Shown here: piece by piece, positions 61,598 to 61,914 of the stretch | Numbering within the stretch: position 1 is the stretch's first letter | Layout of the letters: each line of letters starts with the position of its first letter | Assembly: GCA_029060285.1 (NCBI GenBank) | Contig: JAIDUH010000029.1 | Coordinates: 1 to 61,914, forward strand | Origin: Muribaculaceae bacterium | GTDB lineage: Bacteria; Bacteroidota; Bacteroidia; Bacteroidales; Muribaculaceae | DNA length: 61,914 nt | Direction of reading: 5' to 3' | Made by a program: the position numbers and the translations under genes | The notes under the pieces: generated by a model | Told to the model about the DNA's origin: nothing | Database searches by the model: none | Seen by the model: the letters and a program-made list of their open reading frames with translations, nothing else

Positions 61598-61914
61598 ATG
61601 GTAAACAGTGATTTTCGACAGCTTTCAGTCTGGCAGAAAGCCATGGATATCTCTGAGGAAATCTACGATCTCATTGACACTCTTCCTGGTAAAGAAAGAT
61701 TTGCTCTTTGCGATCAGATGCGGAGATGTGTCATATCGATACCTTCAAATATAGCTGAAGGCCAAAGGAGGAATTCCAACAAGGAATTCATACATTTCCT
61801 TTCAATATCCAGGGGATCCGCCGCAGAGCTTCAGACGCAACTGCTCTTATGCCAAAGGTTTCGTTACTCCGATGAGCATTGCATCTCTTGTCTTTTCGAT
61901 AAGTTGACAGAAAT
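61598..61914 (+). CDS. Four-helix-bundle (23S rRNA IVS-like) protein, partial
   Basis: The reading frame runs off the window end after 105 codons. The start MVNSDFRQLSVWQKAMDISE, the RRCVISIPSNIAEGQRRNS motif and the EFIHFLSISRGSAAELQTQL stretch identify the TIGR02436 family. These are small helical proteins often found encoded inside 23S rRNA intervening sequences or as stand-alone genes in Bacteroidota. Their function is not known. Here the gene is stand-alone, and the last few residues are missing. Confidence 0.88.
   Translation, partial: MVNSDFRQLSVWQKAMDISEEIYDLIDTLPGKERFALCDQMRRCVISIPSNIAEGQRRNSNKEFIHFLSISRGSAAELQTQLLLCQRFRYSDEHCISCLFDKLTE

Overview
The window comes from a gut-type member of the Bacteroidales (phylum Bacteroidota); Muribaculaceae is my best guess but is not proven by the sequence. 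The evidence is the ribosomal protein gene order with map between secY and infA, the -33/-7 promoters of the form TTG-N20-TAnnTTTG (four exact matches, all with 20-nt spacing), the near absence of Shine-Dalgarno sites, and families typical of this group: BACON lipoprotein, BspA-like leucine-rich repeats, DUF5103 type IX secretion plug, DUF3109, and pectinesterase, GH13 and GH3 glycan hydrolases. LAYOUT: (1) 19-7188, plus strand: the tail of the S10-spc-alpha ribosomal superoperon, rplR-rpsE-rpmD-rplO-secY-map-infA-rpmJ-rpsM-rpsK-rpsD-rpoA-rplQ, with a foldable 154-nt spacer before rpsD. (2) 7360-8781: a cardiolipin synthase. (3) 9064-31640, plus strand: a large block of exported proteins: a PEGA/beta-barrel protein, a BACON lipoprotein, two paralogous BspA-like proteins (1610 and 4014 residues) and an LPP20-like protein whose start overlaps the stop of the 4014-residue gene by one base. 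(4) 31801-35736, minus: a multidomain pectinesterase. (5) 35964-40098, plus: a UPF1-like helicase, typA/bipA and a small membrane protein. (6) 40141-50206, minus: a six-gene unit for exported proteins, in order of transcription a beta-propeller/OmpA-like protein, a TPR-caspase (C14) protein, an LPP20/DUF4384 protein, a small exported protein and two tandem transglutaminase-like proteins. It has an exact consensus promoter and a strong terminator. (7) 50381-61365: pullulanase, rsgA, rplS, folP, cdaA, DUF3109, DUF5103, a GH3 enzyme, tRNA-Arg(CCG) and a sugar-phosphate nucleotidyltransferase. (8) 61598-end: a four-helix-bundle protein cut by the window edge. HOW THE GENES FIT TOGETHER: regions 3, 4, 6 and 7 encode envelope and secreted functions. 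The two giant proteins share a C-terminal region ending in a type IX-like sorting tail, and the window also encodes a type IX plug protein. Region 6 is the best candidate for an undescribed system: a periplasmic or surface caspase-like peptidase co-transcribed with a propeller protein that shares a middle domain with it, plus two candidate papain-fold enzymes with intact Cys-His-Asp. A second theme is non-coding: tandem 7-nt repeat arrays (mostly AAYTNNN on one strand) occur at eight places. They are intergenic or overlap gene ends, and several end within 2-14 nt of a start codon.
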